Positions 1-9,035 of a DNA stretch of 64,000 nt are shown in pieces. The translations under genes were made by a program, and so were the position numbers. Source of the DNA: Parapedobacter composti (lineage in GTDB: Bacteria; Bacteroidota; Bacteroidia; Sphingobacteriales; Sphingobacteriaceae); contig NZ_FOLL01000021.1 in the NCBI RefSeq assembly GCF_900112315.1, positions 1 through 64,000 of the forward strand, given 5' to 3'. The notes below the pieces were generated by a model that saw only the letters and a list, made by a program, of their open reading frames with translations, searched no databases and was not told where the DNA came from. The first letter of the stretch is position 1. Each line of letters starts with the position of its first letter.

Positions 1-268
1 CTGACGCAGACCATACCGGGGCCAGCTAACCGTTGGCCGGGATGCACCAACCGGTTGACCGGTGGGCTGCTGCCCCTAATCGTCCGGCTGTCCGTGACCA
101 TACACAGACAAACTCCAGCGTAACCTATCCGCACGTGCGCCCCATGCAGTAGGCACCAGCCCCCTGTATGCTGCCGGCAAATCCTTAAACAGTGGCCGGA
201 GGCCTTTTCGGCTCCCATTCATTATTCGGGCGAATGTCAAATAGGCCAGCAGGGGTTCGGTTTTTGCT

Positions 269-1573
269 TTACTCCGGCAGCACAGCCCAGATGGTATTAG
301 CGGCATCGTCGGTCACCAACATATATCCCTGACGCGTAAAGGTTACGCCCACCGGGCGCCCGTATACCGTTCCCTCCGCTGCATCGGCGATGAAGCCGGC
401 GAGGAAGTCTTCCGGCATGCCGGATGGCTGGCCATTTTCAAAGGGGACATACAATACCTTATAACCCACAAACGCGGAACGGTTCCAGGAACCATGCTGG
501 CCGATATAGGCCCCCGGCCGGAATCCGTTATGCCGACTGAAAGCTAATCCGAGCGAAGCGGTATGCGACCCCAGCGCATAATCGGGAGTGATGCTGAGCT
601 GAACCGAGTCCGGATGCTTGCCCGCCCAGTTTGGATCCGGCTTCGGCCCCCAATAGGCATACGGCCATCCGTAGAAACCGCCCTCCTGCACCGCTGTGAT
701 GTAATCGGGCACCAATGCGTCACCAAGCTCGTCACGTTCGTTCACAGCGGTCCATAGCTTGCCGGTTTCCGGTTCCCAGTCCATCCCCACCGGGTTACGC
801 AAGCCGGAAGCAAATATCCGCTCGCCGGTTCCATCGGGATTGACTTCCAGGATGCAGGCGCGGCGCACTTCATGTTCCATGCCGTTTTCGCCGACATTGC
901 TTCCGGACCCTACTGATATGTAAATCTTTGATCCGTCGGCGTTAGCAATGATGTTTCGCGTCCAGTGGTTGTTATACCCGCCGGCAGGCAGCTCAACCAG
1001 CTTCTCCCCTTCAGCGACTATGCTTTGTGCCTTGGGATCATAGGGGAACCGCCACAGCGCATCGGTATTGGCGACATAGAAGTAATCGCCCAGTACCAGC
1101 ATGCCGAAGGGCTGGTTCAGGCCATCAAGGTATACCCGCTGTAATTCGGGTTTCCCGTCGCCGTCCGCATCCCGAAAGAGGATAATCTGATGTGAGCTTA
1201 CCTCCAGGTTTTTGTTGCGTGACCGGGCCTTTCCGCTCATCAGTTTCTTGATACGCTCCGCACCGCGCTTTACCGTGCGGGCTTCGGAAACGAAGATGTC
1301 GCCGTTGGGTGCCACATACGCCCACCGCGGACTGTTCAGCCCCGCAGCAAACTTCACTACACGATAGCCCGGGGCCGCAACGGGCATCCGGCCTTCGGGC
1401 CATCCGATGACCTTGGAAAGCTTCGTGGCAGAGGGGGTAGCCATCGGTGCGGGCAAACGGACGTCCTTACCATATTCAACCACCTGTTGTGCATAAAGCT
1501 GCCCATACATAAGTTCCATGGCGATCAATGCAGCCGATAACCGGCAGAAACGGGAAATATCGATTGTCTTCAT
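269..1573 (-). CDS. PQQ-dependent sugar dehydrogenase (sorbosone/glucose dehydrogenase family)
   Basis: Predicted secreted six-bladed beta-propeller oxidoreductase of the soluble glucose/sorbosone dehydrogenase family, which oxidises aldoses or related compounds using PQQ. The first ~29 residues look like a signal peptide (hydrophobic stretch ending near LYAQ). The mature part shows family phrases: an APNGDIFVSEA blade start, GLNQPFGM, NHWTRNI, FASGLRNPVGMDWEPETG and GQHGSWNRS, all typical of NHL/PQQ propellers. The length (434 aa) fits the family. It ends the minus-strand set with the GLPGLI gene upstream; the 52-bp gap allows co-transcription, but I see no functional link. Substrate cannot be read from sequence. 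The 268 bases downstream to the window edge hold no gene I can support. Confidence 0.8.
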   Translation of the reverse strand: MKTIDISRFCRLSAALIAMELMYGQLYAQQVVEYGKDVRLPAPMATPSATKLSKVIGWPEGRMPVAAPGYRVVKFAAGLNSPRWAYVAPNGDIFVSEARTVKRGAERIKKLMSGKARSRNKNLEVSSHQIILFRDADGDGKPELQRVYLDGLNQPFGMLVLGDYFYVANTDALWRFPYDPKAQSIVAEGEKLVELPAGGYNNHWTRNIIANADGSKIYISVGSGSNVGENGMEHEVRRACILEVNPDGTGERIFASGLRNPVGMDWEPETGKLWTAVNERDELGDALVPDYITAVQEGGFYGWPYAYWGPKPDPNWAGKHPDSVQLSITPDYALGSHTASLGLAFSRHNGFRPGAYIGQHGSWNRSAFVGYKVLYVPFENGQPSGMPEDFLAGFIADAAEGTVYGRPVGVTFTRQGYMLVTDDAANTIWAVLPE

Positions 1574-1625
1574 AATTATTCCATTACCAGGATAATTAAC
1601 AACCGAAGGGGGGCAATGTTTCGGG

Positions 1626-2408
1626 CTAAAGCAACATCGCCTTGAATATGGACTGTGCGTATTCGCCCCAGTTCTTCAGACTGGCTTTCAGTTCGGTTAT
1701 CAGCTCGCTGTAGTTCACGGCTTTGCCTTTTCGGGGAGCTTCCATTTCCTTGGCGGAGACCGGACGATCTTCTACCTTGGTGGCAAAATAGGTCGTATTC
1801 TCATACGGCAAGGCCACGCCGAGGATCATACCGGGTAGCCCACTGAACGATTCCGGACCGCCGGATACGGGTATCTGATCGGTATAGAATGCAACTACAT
1901 AGATGGAGTCGAGCACCAGTGCATTGGCCCGGCGGCACAGGTAGCCCGCTATTTCACGGGTTTCATTCGTAAAACGCCATTGGATACGCCGGGTGCTGTC
2001 AGTAATCAGGTAGGTCTGTTCATAAATACGCTTCTGGCTGATACTTTGCTCCGCTGCCAAGTCGGTCAAGATGATATTTCCCATATCGATGGAAGGGTCA
2101 TCACCAAGAAAACCGACCGGTGTACCGTCGGACTCCTGCGGCCAGAACCGTGTTTTCGTACGGTCGAACGCCAGGTTATATTTAAAGGATTTGAACTGGG
2201 GATTGCTTTTTTTGTATTGCTCGAATATCTGCTCGGCAAACGAACTGTTGGTGCCCATCCGGCTTTGAATCTTAGCATACATGTTGACGCGCTTTTCGTA
2301 TTCCACAACGCCACGCTCTACAAAGCGTGCGTATTGTGCCCGGGCGGGGTGGAACATCAACGCCAACAGCAGCAAACTGGTCAATAAGGTTAAAATCTTT
2401 CTCTTCAT
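1626..2408 (-). CDS. GLPGLI family protein
   Basis: Secreted Bacteroidota protein of unknown biochemical function, 260 aa. A clear signal peptide (MKRKILTLLTSLLLLALMF, cleavage after PARA) is followed by a mostly beta domain. The family signature appears near residue 190 as GLPGMILGV, followed by the usual aromatic run ENTTYFA. The family is often found directly beside a TonB-like barrel receptor with a carboxypeptidase-regulatory domain, and that is the case here: the receptor gene ends only 4 bp upstream of this start, so the pair is almost certainly co-transcribed and probably acts together at the outer membrane. What the pair transports or senses is unknown. Confidence 0.85.
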   Translation of the reverse strand: MKRKILTLLTSLLLLALMFHPARAQYARFVERGVVEYEKRVNMYAKIQSRMGTNSSFAEQIFEQYKKSNPQFKSFKYNLAFDRTKTRFWPQESDGTPVGFLGDDPSIDMGNIILTDLAAEQSISQKRIYEQTYLITDSTRRIQWRFTNETREIAGYLCRRANALVLDSIYVVAFYTDQIPVSGGPESFSGLPGMILGVALPYENTTYFATKVEDRPVSAKEMEAPRKGKAVNYSELITELKASLKNWGEYAQSIFKAMLL

Positions 2409-2412
2409 AGTG

Positions 2413-5211
2413 TTATTTTTGCACAGATACGCCGCCCATTTTATTGAAATCCCAAGTCAGGGAGAACATCAGGAACCGGGTGATGGTCGTATAGCTGTTT
2501 TGGATAAACATATTATTGTTGGCCGAACGGCTGAAACCACGGTTCTGGTTCAGCAAATCATTTACACCGACGGTGAAGCGGAGCGTTTCATCTTTCAGGA
2601 ACTTCTTGCTGACCGAGGCATCGATGATAAACCGCTCGAACGCCTCATCGAACAGTTGTGTGGGGGCGCTGTAGGTATATCGGCCCTCGGATGTGATTTG
2701 AAACTTCAAAGGCAGGTAGATATTAAAGCCATAGTTTCCGTTCACCCCCCAGCCGTTGTTGTTGCGATCCCGTTGCAGCGATGACTGCCCAAAGGTAAAG
2801 CTGGGACCTGCATTGATGTTAAAATCGTATTTCTCCCGGACATATTGCCTGATGGTCAGACTTACCCCGTAGGATGTATTCTGGGTACGGTTCAGCTCGC
2901 CGTTCGTCAGGTTATAGAATATATTCCCGTTCGTGTTCAGTCCGCCGCCCACATCGAGGTTCCACTTCCGGATGTTCTTGCTGAAACTGCTGTAAAAATT
3001 GTAATTCAGGGGCGTTCTATCGTCAAGGTTTGCATACTGAAAGGTGCTGCGCCCCACGGAATCCGTGTAGGTGTTGCTCACGATGGGGTTCATCGTATTC
3101 GAGAAGCCCCCGGAAAGGAAAATATATTGGTTACCAATTACCTTATACGAATTGTACGACGCATTGAACCGGTTGGTAAACGAAGGCTTAAGACCGGGAT
3201 TGCCCAGCACGATGTTCATCGGGTCGTCATTCACCCGCACCGGTTGTATTTGGTTAATGGACGGCTGGGTGTTGTTTCCGTTATAGGAAACACGAAACGA
3301 TTTCTGCTGGGAAAAGCGATACTGCCAGCTCACTTGCGGATTGTGGTTGGTGAAGCTCCGCTCAAAACGGTTATCGGCATATCGGTCTGTTTGATCGAAC
3401 CGCACGCGACTGACCCGCGTGCCGAAATTGAGTGTGGATTTACCCTGCCTGAGATTAAAGACCGCCCCAAGCTGGTTAGCGAGCTGATTCAGCCTGAAGT
3501 CATTGCTGAAAAGGGAATCCAGTTCGGTATGCTCTCCGGAGGGGCCCGCGGGATTGAAAGACTGTCTTAGCGATGTGCCGTTGTTGGCCGTAAGCCGGTA
3601 ATTGAACACCAGTGAAAGCGTTTTCGTGATTGGCTCTGTATAGGTGATGTTTGAGTTGAAAACAGCATTCCGGCTATCATTGATCTTTAGCTGATCGACC
3701 ACCAATACGCTATCTATCTCGCCATCCTGATAAAATGAGTTCTCCGAGAACAGGAATCCGTTGGATTTGCCTTGGTTGATGGTCTCATTGATTTCCCACG
3801 ACACGGTGCGCCCTTGCTTACGCAACTTCTTAGTCCATAAAGCGGTGAGGTATGCACTGAACCCCTCCGTGTTGTTGGTGGTGCGGCGCATGGATTGGTT
3901 GAGCATACCACCAACGGCGTCCGTACCAACAGACTCGCTGAACTCACTGGTTTCACCGTTGCGGAGTGTGCCATCGACGGTCACTTTCAGCGTCGACGTC
4001 GAATCAAACCGGTTCTCGAAAATTGCACCGCCCCGTTGCCTGAATATCCGCCTGTCAAACGATTGATCGGATGTGGTATTGATGGTACCTGTGGGCAGGT
4101 TATTCTGACTGATGGTGTTGTTGGTGCCATTGACGCTGAGTTCGCCGATTTTATAGCTGCCATTGATAGACTGCCGCCCTTCGTTCCACTTGTTGCCATA
4201 GAAGGCCCCGCCATTCAATGCCGAGGGAATACCGCGTCCGTCATACCGCCCGCCCCACGACTCGATGTCGTCGCCCCCGCCGGTTGTCATAATCATGATC
4301 CCCCCGTCTTCCACGGTGATGGAGGTGCTACTGGAAGGTGCGTAACGGTCTGCGTCCTGCCAGTCAAGTCCCGTGCGGCCGGTATTCCCGACGGTACCGA
4401 ACGCCGAAAAACGCTCGCTGCCGTTAAACCGGTTGACCATGGCTTGTCCCTGGTACATTTCATTGGTGCCGGCACCGGCATCTACTTTCCCGAAGCACCC
4501 CTTCTTCTTATCCTCCTTCAACTTGATATTGATGGTTTTCATCCGTTCGCCATCGTCGATTCCCGTGAATTCCGCCTGATCGCTCCGCCTGTCGTACAGC
4601 TGCACCTTATCCACCATGTCCCCCCGCAGGTTGCGCGTCACCAGCGTAGGGTCATCCCCGAAAAACTCTTCGCCGTCTACCAACACTTTGTTAACCGTCT
4701 GCCCCTGCGCAGTGATTTTGCCATCCTGATCGACCTGAATGCCGGGCAGTTGCTTCAGCAGGTCCTCCACCTTGGAATTCGGCTGGATAACAAAGCTTGC
4801 CGCATCGTATTCTGTTGTATCTCCCCGGATGGTAATGGCCTGTCTGCGGTTTACCAGCACCTCTTCCAATAGCTTGGCACGCAGCACCAACCCGAGGTTG
4901 CCGAAGTCGATAGACCGGGTTGCGCTGTCCAACTGAAAACGTTCCACATAATCGGCATAATCGGGGTACGTCACGAAAAGAATGTAGTCACCGGTGTCCA
5001 GGCCGCTCATGTGGAAAGTGCCTGATTCATCCGCGCGTGAAAACCGATAAAGCATGGAATCCTTGGCGTGCACCAGTACGACAGATGCTTTGGCAAGTTT
5101 AAGGCTGGATGCCGTGTCAACGACGCCCCCTTTTATCGAATAGTCTTCTTGGGCGGCGGCCGACAACCAGCTGAAACACGCCATCACCAGCGCAACGGAT
5201 ATTTTTCTCAT
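2413..5211 (-). CDS. Outer membrane beta-barrel receptor with carboxypeptidase-regulatory domain
   Basis: TonB-receptor-like outer membrane protein of 932 aa. Residues 1-20 are a signal peptide ending in SAAAQ. Residues ~24-95 form a carboxypeptidase-regulatory/CNA-B-like domain (KGGVVDTASSLKLAKASV, then LDTGDYILFVTYPDY). Residues ~125-215 are a plug domain (DTTEYDAASFVIQPNSKVED, QLPGIQVDQDGKI, VLVDGEEFFGDDPTLVTRNL). The rest is a long barrel rich in Asn, Tyr and Arg, with a C terminus (FSLTWDFNKMGGVSVQK) typical of the outer-membrane-protein-beta-barrel family rather than classical TonB receptors. It forms a two-gene operon with the GLPGLI gene downstream. Ligand unknown. A plausible minus-strand promoter lies 40-70 bp upstream. 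Confidence 0.85.
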   Translation of the reverse strand: MRKISVALVMACFSWLSAAAQEDYSIKGGVVDTASSLKLAKASVVLVHAKDSMLYRFSRADESGTFHMSGLDTGDYILFVTYPDYADYVERFQLDSATRSIDFGNLGLVLRAKLLEEVLVNRRQAITIRGDTTEYDAASFVIQPNSKVEDLLKQLPGIQVDQDGKITAQGQTVNKVLVDGEEFFGDDPTLVTRNLRGDMVDKVQLYDRRSDQAEFTGIDDGERMKTINIKLKEDKKKGCFGKVDAGAGTNEMYQGQAMVNRFNGSERFSAFGTVGNTGRTGLDWQDADRYAPSSSTSITVEDGGIMIMTTGGGDDIESWGGRYDGRGIPSALNGGAFYGNKWNEGRQSINGSYKIGELSVNGTNNTISQNNLPTGTINTTSDQSFDRRIFRQRGGAIFENRFDSTSTLKVTVDGTLRNGETSEFSESVGTDAVGGMLNQSMRRTTNNTEGFSAYLTALWTKKLRKQGRTVSWEINETINQGKSNGFLFSENSFYQDGEIDSVLVVDQLKINDSRNAVFNSNITYTEPITKTLSLVFNYRLTANNGTSLRQSFNPAGPSGEHTELDSLFSNDFRLNQLANQLGAVFNLRQGKSTLNFGTRVSRVRFDQTDRYADNRFERSFTNHNPQVSWQYRFSQQKSFRVSYNGNNTQPSINQIQPVRVNDDPMNIVLGNPGLKPSFTNRFNASYNSYKVIGNQYIFLSGGFSNTMNPIVSNTYTDSVGRSTFQYANLDDRTPLNYNFYSSFSKNIRKWNLDVGGGLNTNGNIFYNLTNGELNRTQNTSYGVSLTIRQYVREKYDFNINAGPSFTFGQSSLQRDRNNNGWGVNGNYGFNIYLPLKFQITSEGRYTYSAPTQLFDEAFERFIIDASVSKKFLKDETLRFTVGVNDLLNQNRGFSRSANNNMFIQNSYTTITRFLMFSLTWDFNKMGGVSVQK

Positions 5212-5251
5212 AATCGGTTTATGCTACGGTACATAGGGTAACTTTTGGTTA

Positions 5252-5280
5252 CGAATATAAAACCGAAAAAATAGTTCCAA
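5252..5280 (-). promoter_or_regulatory. Predicted promoter of the receptor/GLPGLI operon
   Basis: Read on the minus strand, TTG (5280-5278) and TATATTCG (5259-5252) are 18 bp apart, matching the Bacteroidota primary sigma pattern (TTG, ~19 bp, TAnnTTYG). It sits about 40 bp upstream of the receptor start at 5211. Confidence 0.45.
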
Positions 5281-5364
5281 GAAAATTTTGCGTTTTTTAA
5301 CAATATCGCTTACTATACGGACGGTGCTACGTCGGCCCACTAAACGTTCAAAACCGGATTACGG

Positions 5365-5395
5365 TTGCATATCAATACAACTTTAGCTAAGTTTG
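5365..5395 (+). promoter_or_regulatory. Predicted promoter of the dipeptidase operon
   Basis: TTG at 5365-5367 and TAAGTTTG at 5388-5395 are 20 bp apart, a near-perfect Bacteroidota promoter. The -7 element overlaps the upstream in-frame TTG codon at 5393, which therefore cannot be the translation start and makes the ATG at 5417 the start. Confidence 0.7.
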
Positions 5396-5416
5396 CGGCA
5401 TACCCATCACATAGTT

Positions 5417-6784
5417 ATGCAAGAAATCAAGGCTTATATCGAAGCAAACAGGCAACGCTTCCTTGACGAATTATTTGAATTACTTCGCTTCCCATCGGTC
5501 AGCGCCGATCCGGCTTATGCGGGCGACGTGCAAAAGACTGCCGAATATGTGGCGCAAAAGCTGCGGGATGCAGGAGCAGAACAGGTGGAAATATATCCTA
5601 CAGCCGGACATCCCATTGTTTACGGCGAGAAAATTATCGGCAGTGATAAGCCGACGGTATTGGTATACGGCCACTACGATGTACAACCGCCCGATCCGCT
5701 GGAACTGTGGGAAACGCCCCCATTCGAGCCGACGGTTCGCGACGGCAAAATATTCGCCAGGGGTGCCTGCGACGACAAAGGTCAGTTTTACATGCATGTC
5801 AAAGCATTGGAATTGATGCAGGCCACAGGCACTTTAGCCTGCAACATCAAATTCATGATTGAAGGCGAGGAAGAAGTTGGATCGGATAACCTGCCCGCGT
5901 TCATAAAAGCTAACAAAGAACGATTGGCTGCCGATGTGGTGCTGATATCCGATACGGCCATGATCAGCTTGGACACCCCCTCCCTGGAAACCGGGTTGCG
6001 CGGACTCTCCTACCTCGAAGTGGAAGTAACGGGGCCGAACCGCGATTTGCATTCCGGCGTGTACGGCGGTGCCGTAGCCAATCCGATAACCACCCTGGCC
6101 AAGATGATTGCTTCGCTGCACGATGAGAACAACCGCATTACGATACCGGGATTTTATGATAATGTGGCGGAACTCAGCGATGCGGAACGCCAGGCACTGA
6201 ACCAAGCGCCGTTTGATGAAGCGGAATACAAAGCCGACCTTGGCCTGAATGCCCTATGGGGGGAAAATGGTTACACCACCATTGAGCGCACAGGTATCCG
6301 GCCCACATTGGAACTTAACGGAATATGGGGCGGCTATACCGGAAAAGGGGCCAAAACCGTACTGCCGTCAAAAGCATACGCCAAAATTTCCATGCGGTTG
6401 GTTCCTAATCAGGACTCCGATGAGATCACCGCGCTTTTCAAAAAACATTTTGAAAGCATCGCCCCGGATTATGTAACGGTGAAAGTGACGCCACACCACG
6501 GCGGACAACCGGCCGTAACGCCTACGGACAGCCCGGCCTATCGGGCAGCAGAAAGGGCCATAGAAGACGCTTTTGGTAAAAAACCCGTCCCTACCCGCGG
6601 CGGAGGCAGCATCCCTATCGTTTCATTGTTCGAGCAGGAACTTGGACTGAAGACCGTACTCATGGGCTTCGGACTCGATAGCGACAACCTGCATTCGCCG
6701 AACGAAAAATACGATATCGCCAATTACTTCAAGGGTATCGAGACCATCCCCTTGTTCCATAAGCATTTTGCGGAGTTGAGCTAA
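5417..6784 (+). CDS. M20 family dipeptidase
   Basis: Cytosolic zinc metallopeptidase of the M20/M25/M40 family (CNDP/PepV-type dipeptidase), 455 aa. Metal-binding and catalytic motifs are clear: VLVYGHYDVQPP (metal His and Asp ~residues 78-80), DDKGQFYMH, the catalytic Glu pair in IEGEEEVGSDN, LISDTAM, and the lid-domain histidine in RDLHSGVYGG. The C-terminal RGGGSIPIV and LHSPNEKY motifs complete the active site. No signal peptide is present. The ATG at 5417 is preferred over the in-frame TTG at 5393 because the latter lies inside the predicted promoter. The acyltransferase gene follows after 10 bp, so the two are probably one transcript. Confidence 0.92.
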   Translation: MQEIKAYIEANRQRFLDELFELLRFPSVSADPAYAGDVQKTAEYVAQKLRDAGAEQVEIYPTAGHPIVYGEKIIGSDKPTVLVYGHYDVQPPDPLELWETPPFEPTVRDGKIFARGACDDKGQFYMHVKALELMQATGTLACNIKFMIEGEEEVGSDNLPAFIKANKERLAADVVLISDTAMISLDTPSLETGLRGLSYLEVEVTGPNRDLHSGVYGGAVANPITTLAKMIASLHDENNRITIPGFYDNVAELSDAERQALNQAPFDEAEYKADLGLNALWGENGYTTIERTGIRPTLELNGIWGGYTGKGAKTVLPSKAYAKISMRLVPNQDSDEITALFKKHFESIAPDYVTVKVTPHHGGQPAVTPTDSPAYRAAERAIEDAFGKKPVPTRGGGSIPIVSLFEQELGLKTVLMGFGLDSDNLHSPNEKYDIANYFKGIETIPLFHKHFAELS

Positions 6785-6794
6785 TCGGCGCATC

Positions 6795-7538
6795 ATGGTA
6801 CGTTTGTTGAGAAAATTGCACAGTTTCCTGTACTTGGGGTCTGTTCTGTTTTTCTTTATCCTTTTTTTTCCGGCGCTGGCTTTTTTCTCAACAAACCCCG
6901 AACGGCACTTCCACCGTATTGCCCGCTGCAGGCGGATCATCGGCTTCCTGAGTTCGGCTGCCGTGGGCGTGTTTTACCGTTTCCGGTTCGAGGTGCCGAT
7001 CGATTGGTCACGGCCATACATCATCTGCCCCAACCATACGTCTAACCTGGACATTACGGCCATGGTGCTGCTCTGCCCAGCGGATTTTTCGTTTATGGGA
7101 AAGGTGGAACTGCTGGACAATCCCGTTACAGGGCTGTTTTTCCGGACCATCGACATCCCGGTAAACCGGAAAAGTAAGCTGTCTGCGTTCAAGGCTTTCA
7201 AACGGGCGCACCAGAACCTGTTGCAGGGGCGCAGTGTGCTTATCTTCCCAGAAGGGCAAATCGGCGACGAATACCCGCCGAAGCTCTATGACTTCAAGAA
7301 CGGCCCATTCAGACTGGCCATTGAAACCGATGTACCCGTCCTTCCCGTGGTTATCCAGAATGCGTGGGAAGTTTACTGGGATGAGGCCAAGCAGCACGGC
7401 AGCCGGCCCGGCATCATTGATGTGGACGTACTGGCTCCCGTCGGGACGCATAATTTGGGGCAGGACGATGCCGATACACTTCGCGACGAGATACATGCCC
7501 GGATAAAAAAAAGGTGGAGCCATACCGGTGCGGTGTAA
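6795..7538 (+). CDS. 1-acylglycerol-3-phosphate acyltransferase family (PlsC-like)
   Basis: Membrane-associated acyltransferase of the PlsC family, 247 aa, which transfers an acyl chain to lysophosphatidic acid or a similar lysolipid in phospholipid synthesis. An N-terminal hydrophobic segment (YLGSVLFFFILFFPALAFF) anchors it in the inner membrane. The catalytic HX4D motif is present as NHTSNLD (H81, D86), followed by block II (FRTIDIPVNR), block III (IFPEGQIGD, Glu153) and block IV (VPVLPVVI). It follows the dipeptidase by 10 bp and the ABC ATPase gene starts 40 bp downstream. Bacteroidota genomes carry several PlsC paralogues, so the exact acyl acceptor is uncertain. Confidence 0.88.
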   Translation: MVRLLRKLHSFLYLGSVLFFFILFFPALAFFSTNPERHFHRIARCRRIIGFLSSAAVGVFYRFRFEVPIDWSRPYIICPNHTSNLDITAMVLLCPADFSFMGKVELLDNPVTGLFFRTIDIPVNRKSKLSAFKAFKRAHQNLLQGRSVLIFPEGQIGDEYPPKLYDFKNGPFRLAIETDVPVLPVVIQNAWEVYWDEAKQHGSRPGIIDVDVLAPVGTHNLGQDDADTLRDEIHARIKKRWSHTGAV

Positions 7539-7578
7539 CATCCGGCCGGCGCCAGCGTCATACTAAAAACAGCGACAT

Positions 7579-8337
7579 ATGTCACAACAGCCACTTATTC
7601 AACTCACGGATATCGGACGAAAATATGTCATCGGTGCGGAAACCATCCATGCTTTGAAATCGGTGACCCTTCAGATATATAAGGGTGAATTCGTAGCCCT
7701 GATGGGTCCGTCGGGTTCGGGCAAATCCACCCTGATGAATATTCTGGGGTGCCTGGACACCCCTACCCGTGGCGAATACATCCTCAACGGCATCAGTGTG
7801 AGTGACATGACAGACGATGAACTTGCCGACGTGCGCAACAAGGAAATCGGCTTTGTATTCCAGACGTTTAACCTGTTGCCGCGGTCAACGTCGCTGGACA
7901 ACGTGGCGCTTCCGCTGATCTATGCGGGTATCGGAAGGAAACAACGGGAAGAAATGGCCCAGAAAGCACTGGAAAGCGTGGGCCTGGGTAACCGGGTAGA
8001 CCATAAACCCAATGAACTTTCCGGTGGTCAGCGCCAGCGGGTGGCCGTGGCGAGAGCGTTGATCAACAACCCTTCGATCATATTGGCCGATGAACCTACC
8101 GGTAACCTTGACACGAAAACCTCCATCGAAATCATGGGGCTGCTTGAAGAAATCCACTCCCGTGGCAACACCATCATTCTGGTTACGCACGAAGAAGACA
8201 TCGCACAGCACGCCCACCGCATCGTCCGTATGCGGGACGGGCTGATTGAAGATGACTATCCCAACAAAGACGTCAAGAGCGTATCGCCAAGGCTCGCGGC
8301 ACTACGGGAAAAAGGCACTGATTTTGAAAATATTTAA
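7579..8337 (+). CDS. ABC transporter ATP-binding protein (MacB/LolD type)
   Basis: Cytosolic ATPase subunit of an ABC transporter, 252 aa. It has Walker [10 protein letters not shown] (near residues 43-51), Q-loop [10 protein letters not shown], signature [15 protein letters not shown], Walker [13 protein letters not shown], and the H-loop LVTHEEDIA. The short Q-loop region and the TGNLDTKTS stretch place it with the MacB/LolD/FtsE group, which drives mechanotransmission-type permeases in lipoprotein release or efflux. No permease gene is adjacent, so its partner is elsewhere. The C terminus has a ~30-residue charged extension ([15 protein letters not shown]). It is probably the last gene of the run starting at the dipeptidase. 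Confidence 0.88.
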   Translation: MSQQPLIQLTDIGRKYVIGAETIHALKSVTLQIYKGEFVALMGPSGSGKSTLMNILGCLDTPTRGEYILNGISVSDMTDDELADVRNKEIGFVFQTFNLLPRSTSLDNVALPLIYAGIGRKQREEMAQKALESVGLGNRVDHKPNELSGGQRQRVAVARALINNPSIILADEPTGNLDTKTSIEIMGLLEEIHSRGNTIILVTHEEDIAQHAHRIVRMRDGLIEDDYPNKDVKSVSPRLAALREKGTDFENI

Positions 8338-8377
8338 CACTTGGCCTGCTCGCAAAACGGCAAGCCTGTGCGGTCCA

Positions 8378-8428
8378 TTGGGGGCTCCCCCAAGCGGAAA
8401 AATCTGGCGTTTTTCCAAGAAAAACGCC
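8378..8428. repeat. Two hairpin-forming inverted repeats after the ABC gene
   Basis: TTGGGGG/CCCCCAA at 8378-8393 and GGCGTTTTT/AAAAACGCC (9-bp arms, 5-nt loop) at 8406-8428 lie in the 220-bp gap before the DUF2795 gene. Neither is followed by a T-run on the plus strand, so a terminator role is only possible, not shown. Confidence 0.5.
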
Positions 8429-8520
8429 TAATAAAACATATCAAAAAACTAATAATCAATAAGTTATCATATAGTCAAAAAATATTGACAAAAAATTTAA
8501 AAATCATAATAGAAATATTA

Positions 8521-8528
8521 TATTTTTG
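8521..8528 (+). promoter_or_regulatory. Predicted -7 element for the DUF2795 gene
   Basis: TATTTTTG fits TAnnTTTG and stands 29 bp before the start codon in a strongly AT-rich stretch. A good -33 element at the right spacing was not seen. Confidence 0.45.
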
Positions 8529-8557
8529 CGCAAAATTGAAACTTAAATTGATAGGTT

Positions 8558-8779
8558 ATGTACTGGACATTAGAGTTAGCCTCACATTTGGAAGATGCAC
8601 CCTGGCCGGCAACAAAGGACGAGCTGATCGACTATGCCATCCGCTCAGGTGCACCTGTTGAAGTGATTGAAAACTTACAGGCCTTGGAAGACGACGGTGA
8701 GCCTTATGAAAATATAGAAGAGATATGGCCGGATTATCCCACCAAGGATGATTTCTTCTTTAACGAAGATGAATATTAA
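8558..8779 (+). CDS. Small DUF2795 family protein
   Basis: A 73-residue acidic cytosolic protein that is very well conserved in Bacteroidota. It starts MYWTLELASHLEDAPWPATK and continues with a helix-rich DELIDYAIRSG segment and the end WPDYPTKDDFFFNEDEY. I recognise it as the Bacteroidota form of DUF2795, a family with no settled function. It has its own AT-rich promoter region and is followed within 10 bp by a strong terminator, so it is a monocistronic, probably well-expressed gene. Confidence 0.8.
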   Translation: MYWTLELASHLEDAPWPATKDELIDYAIRSGAPVEVIENLQALEDDGEPYENIEEIWPDYPTKDDFFFNEDEY

Positions 8780-8786
8780 CACATAG

Positions 8787-8823
8787 CCGCCCCGCACGAT
8801 GAGTCCGGGGCGGTTCTGTTTTT
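8787..8823 (+). terminator. Rho-independent terminator after the DUF2795 gene
   Basis: CCGCCCCG (8787-8794) pairs with CGGGGCGG (8806-8813) around an 11-nt loop, followed by TTCTGTTTTT. The remaining bases up to 9035 contain no gene I can support. Confidence 0.8.
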
Positions 8824-9035
8824 GAATGCATTGCATGTCTGTATGAAAAAATCCCTCATCAAGCTGCTGCCTGCGCTACCGCCACTGACAACATTATCCT
8901 AACGTGCTTACTCATCCGGCAAAACGGGGCGCCCATGAACCATACCCTGCCATAACTGAAACCAGCATCGTAGACGGAGTGTCCATAGCATGCACTTACT
9001 GCATCGGGATGATGATGGGATTGCGGCAAAGCCGA

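Noticed and set aside
76..306. 76-codon minus-strand open frame at the window edge
   Set aside because: It overlaps the end of the sugar dehydrogenase gene, lacks a signal, domain or Bacteroidota-like composition, and looks like chance in GC-rich DNA. Nothing else in 1-268 could be supported.
3895..4872. 325-codon plus-strand frame inside the TonB-like receptor gene, and similar long frames opposite lpdA, SusC and the adhesin
   Set aside because: These are antisense shadows of strongly coding genes; they lack family motifs, promoters or starts.
8843..8902. 19-residue frame MKKSLIKLLPALPPLTTLS after the DUF2795 terminator
   Set aside because: It resembles a signal peptide start but has no promoter or continuation, and conservation cannot be tested here.
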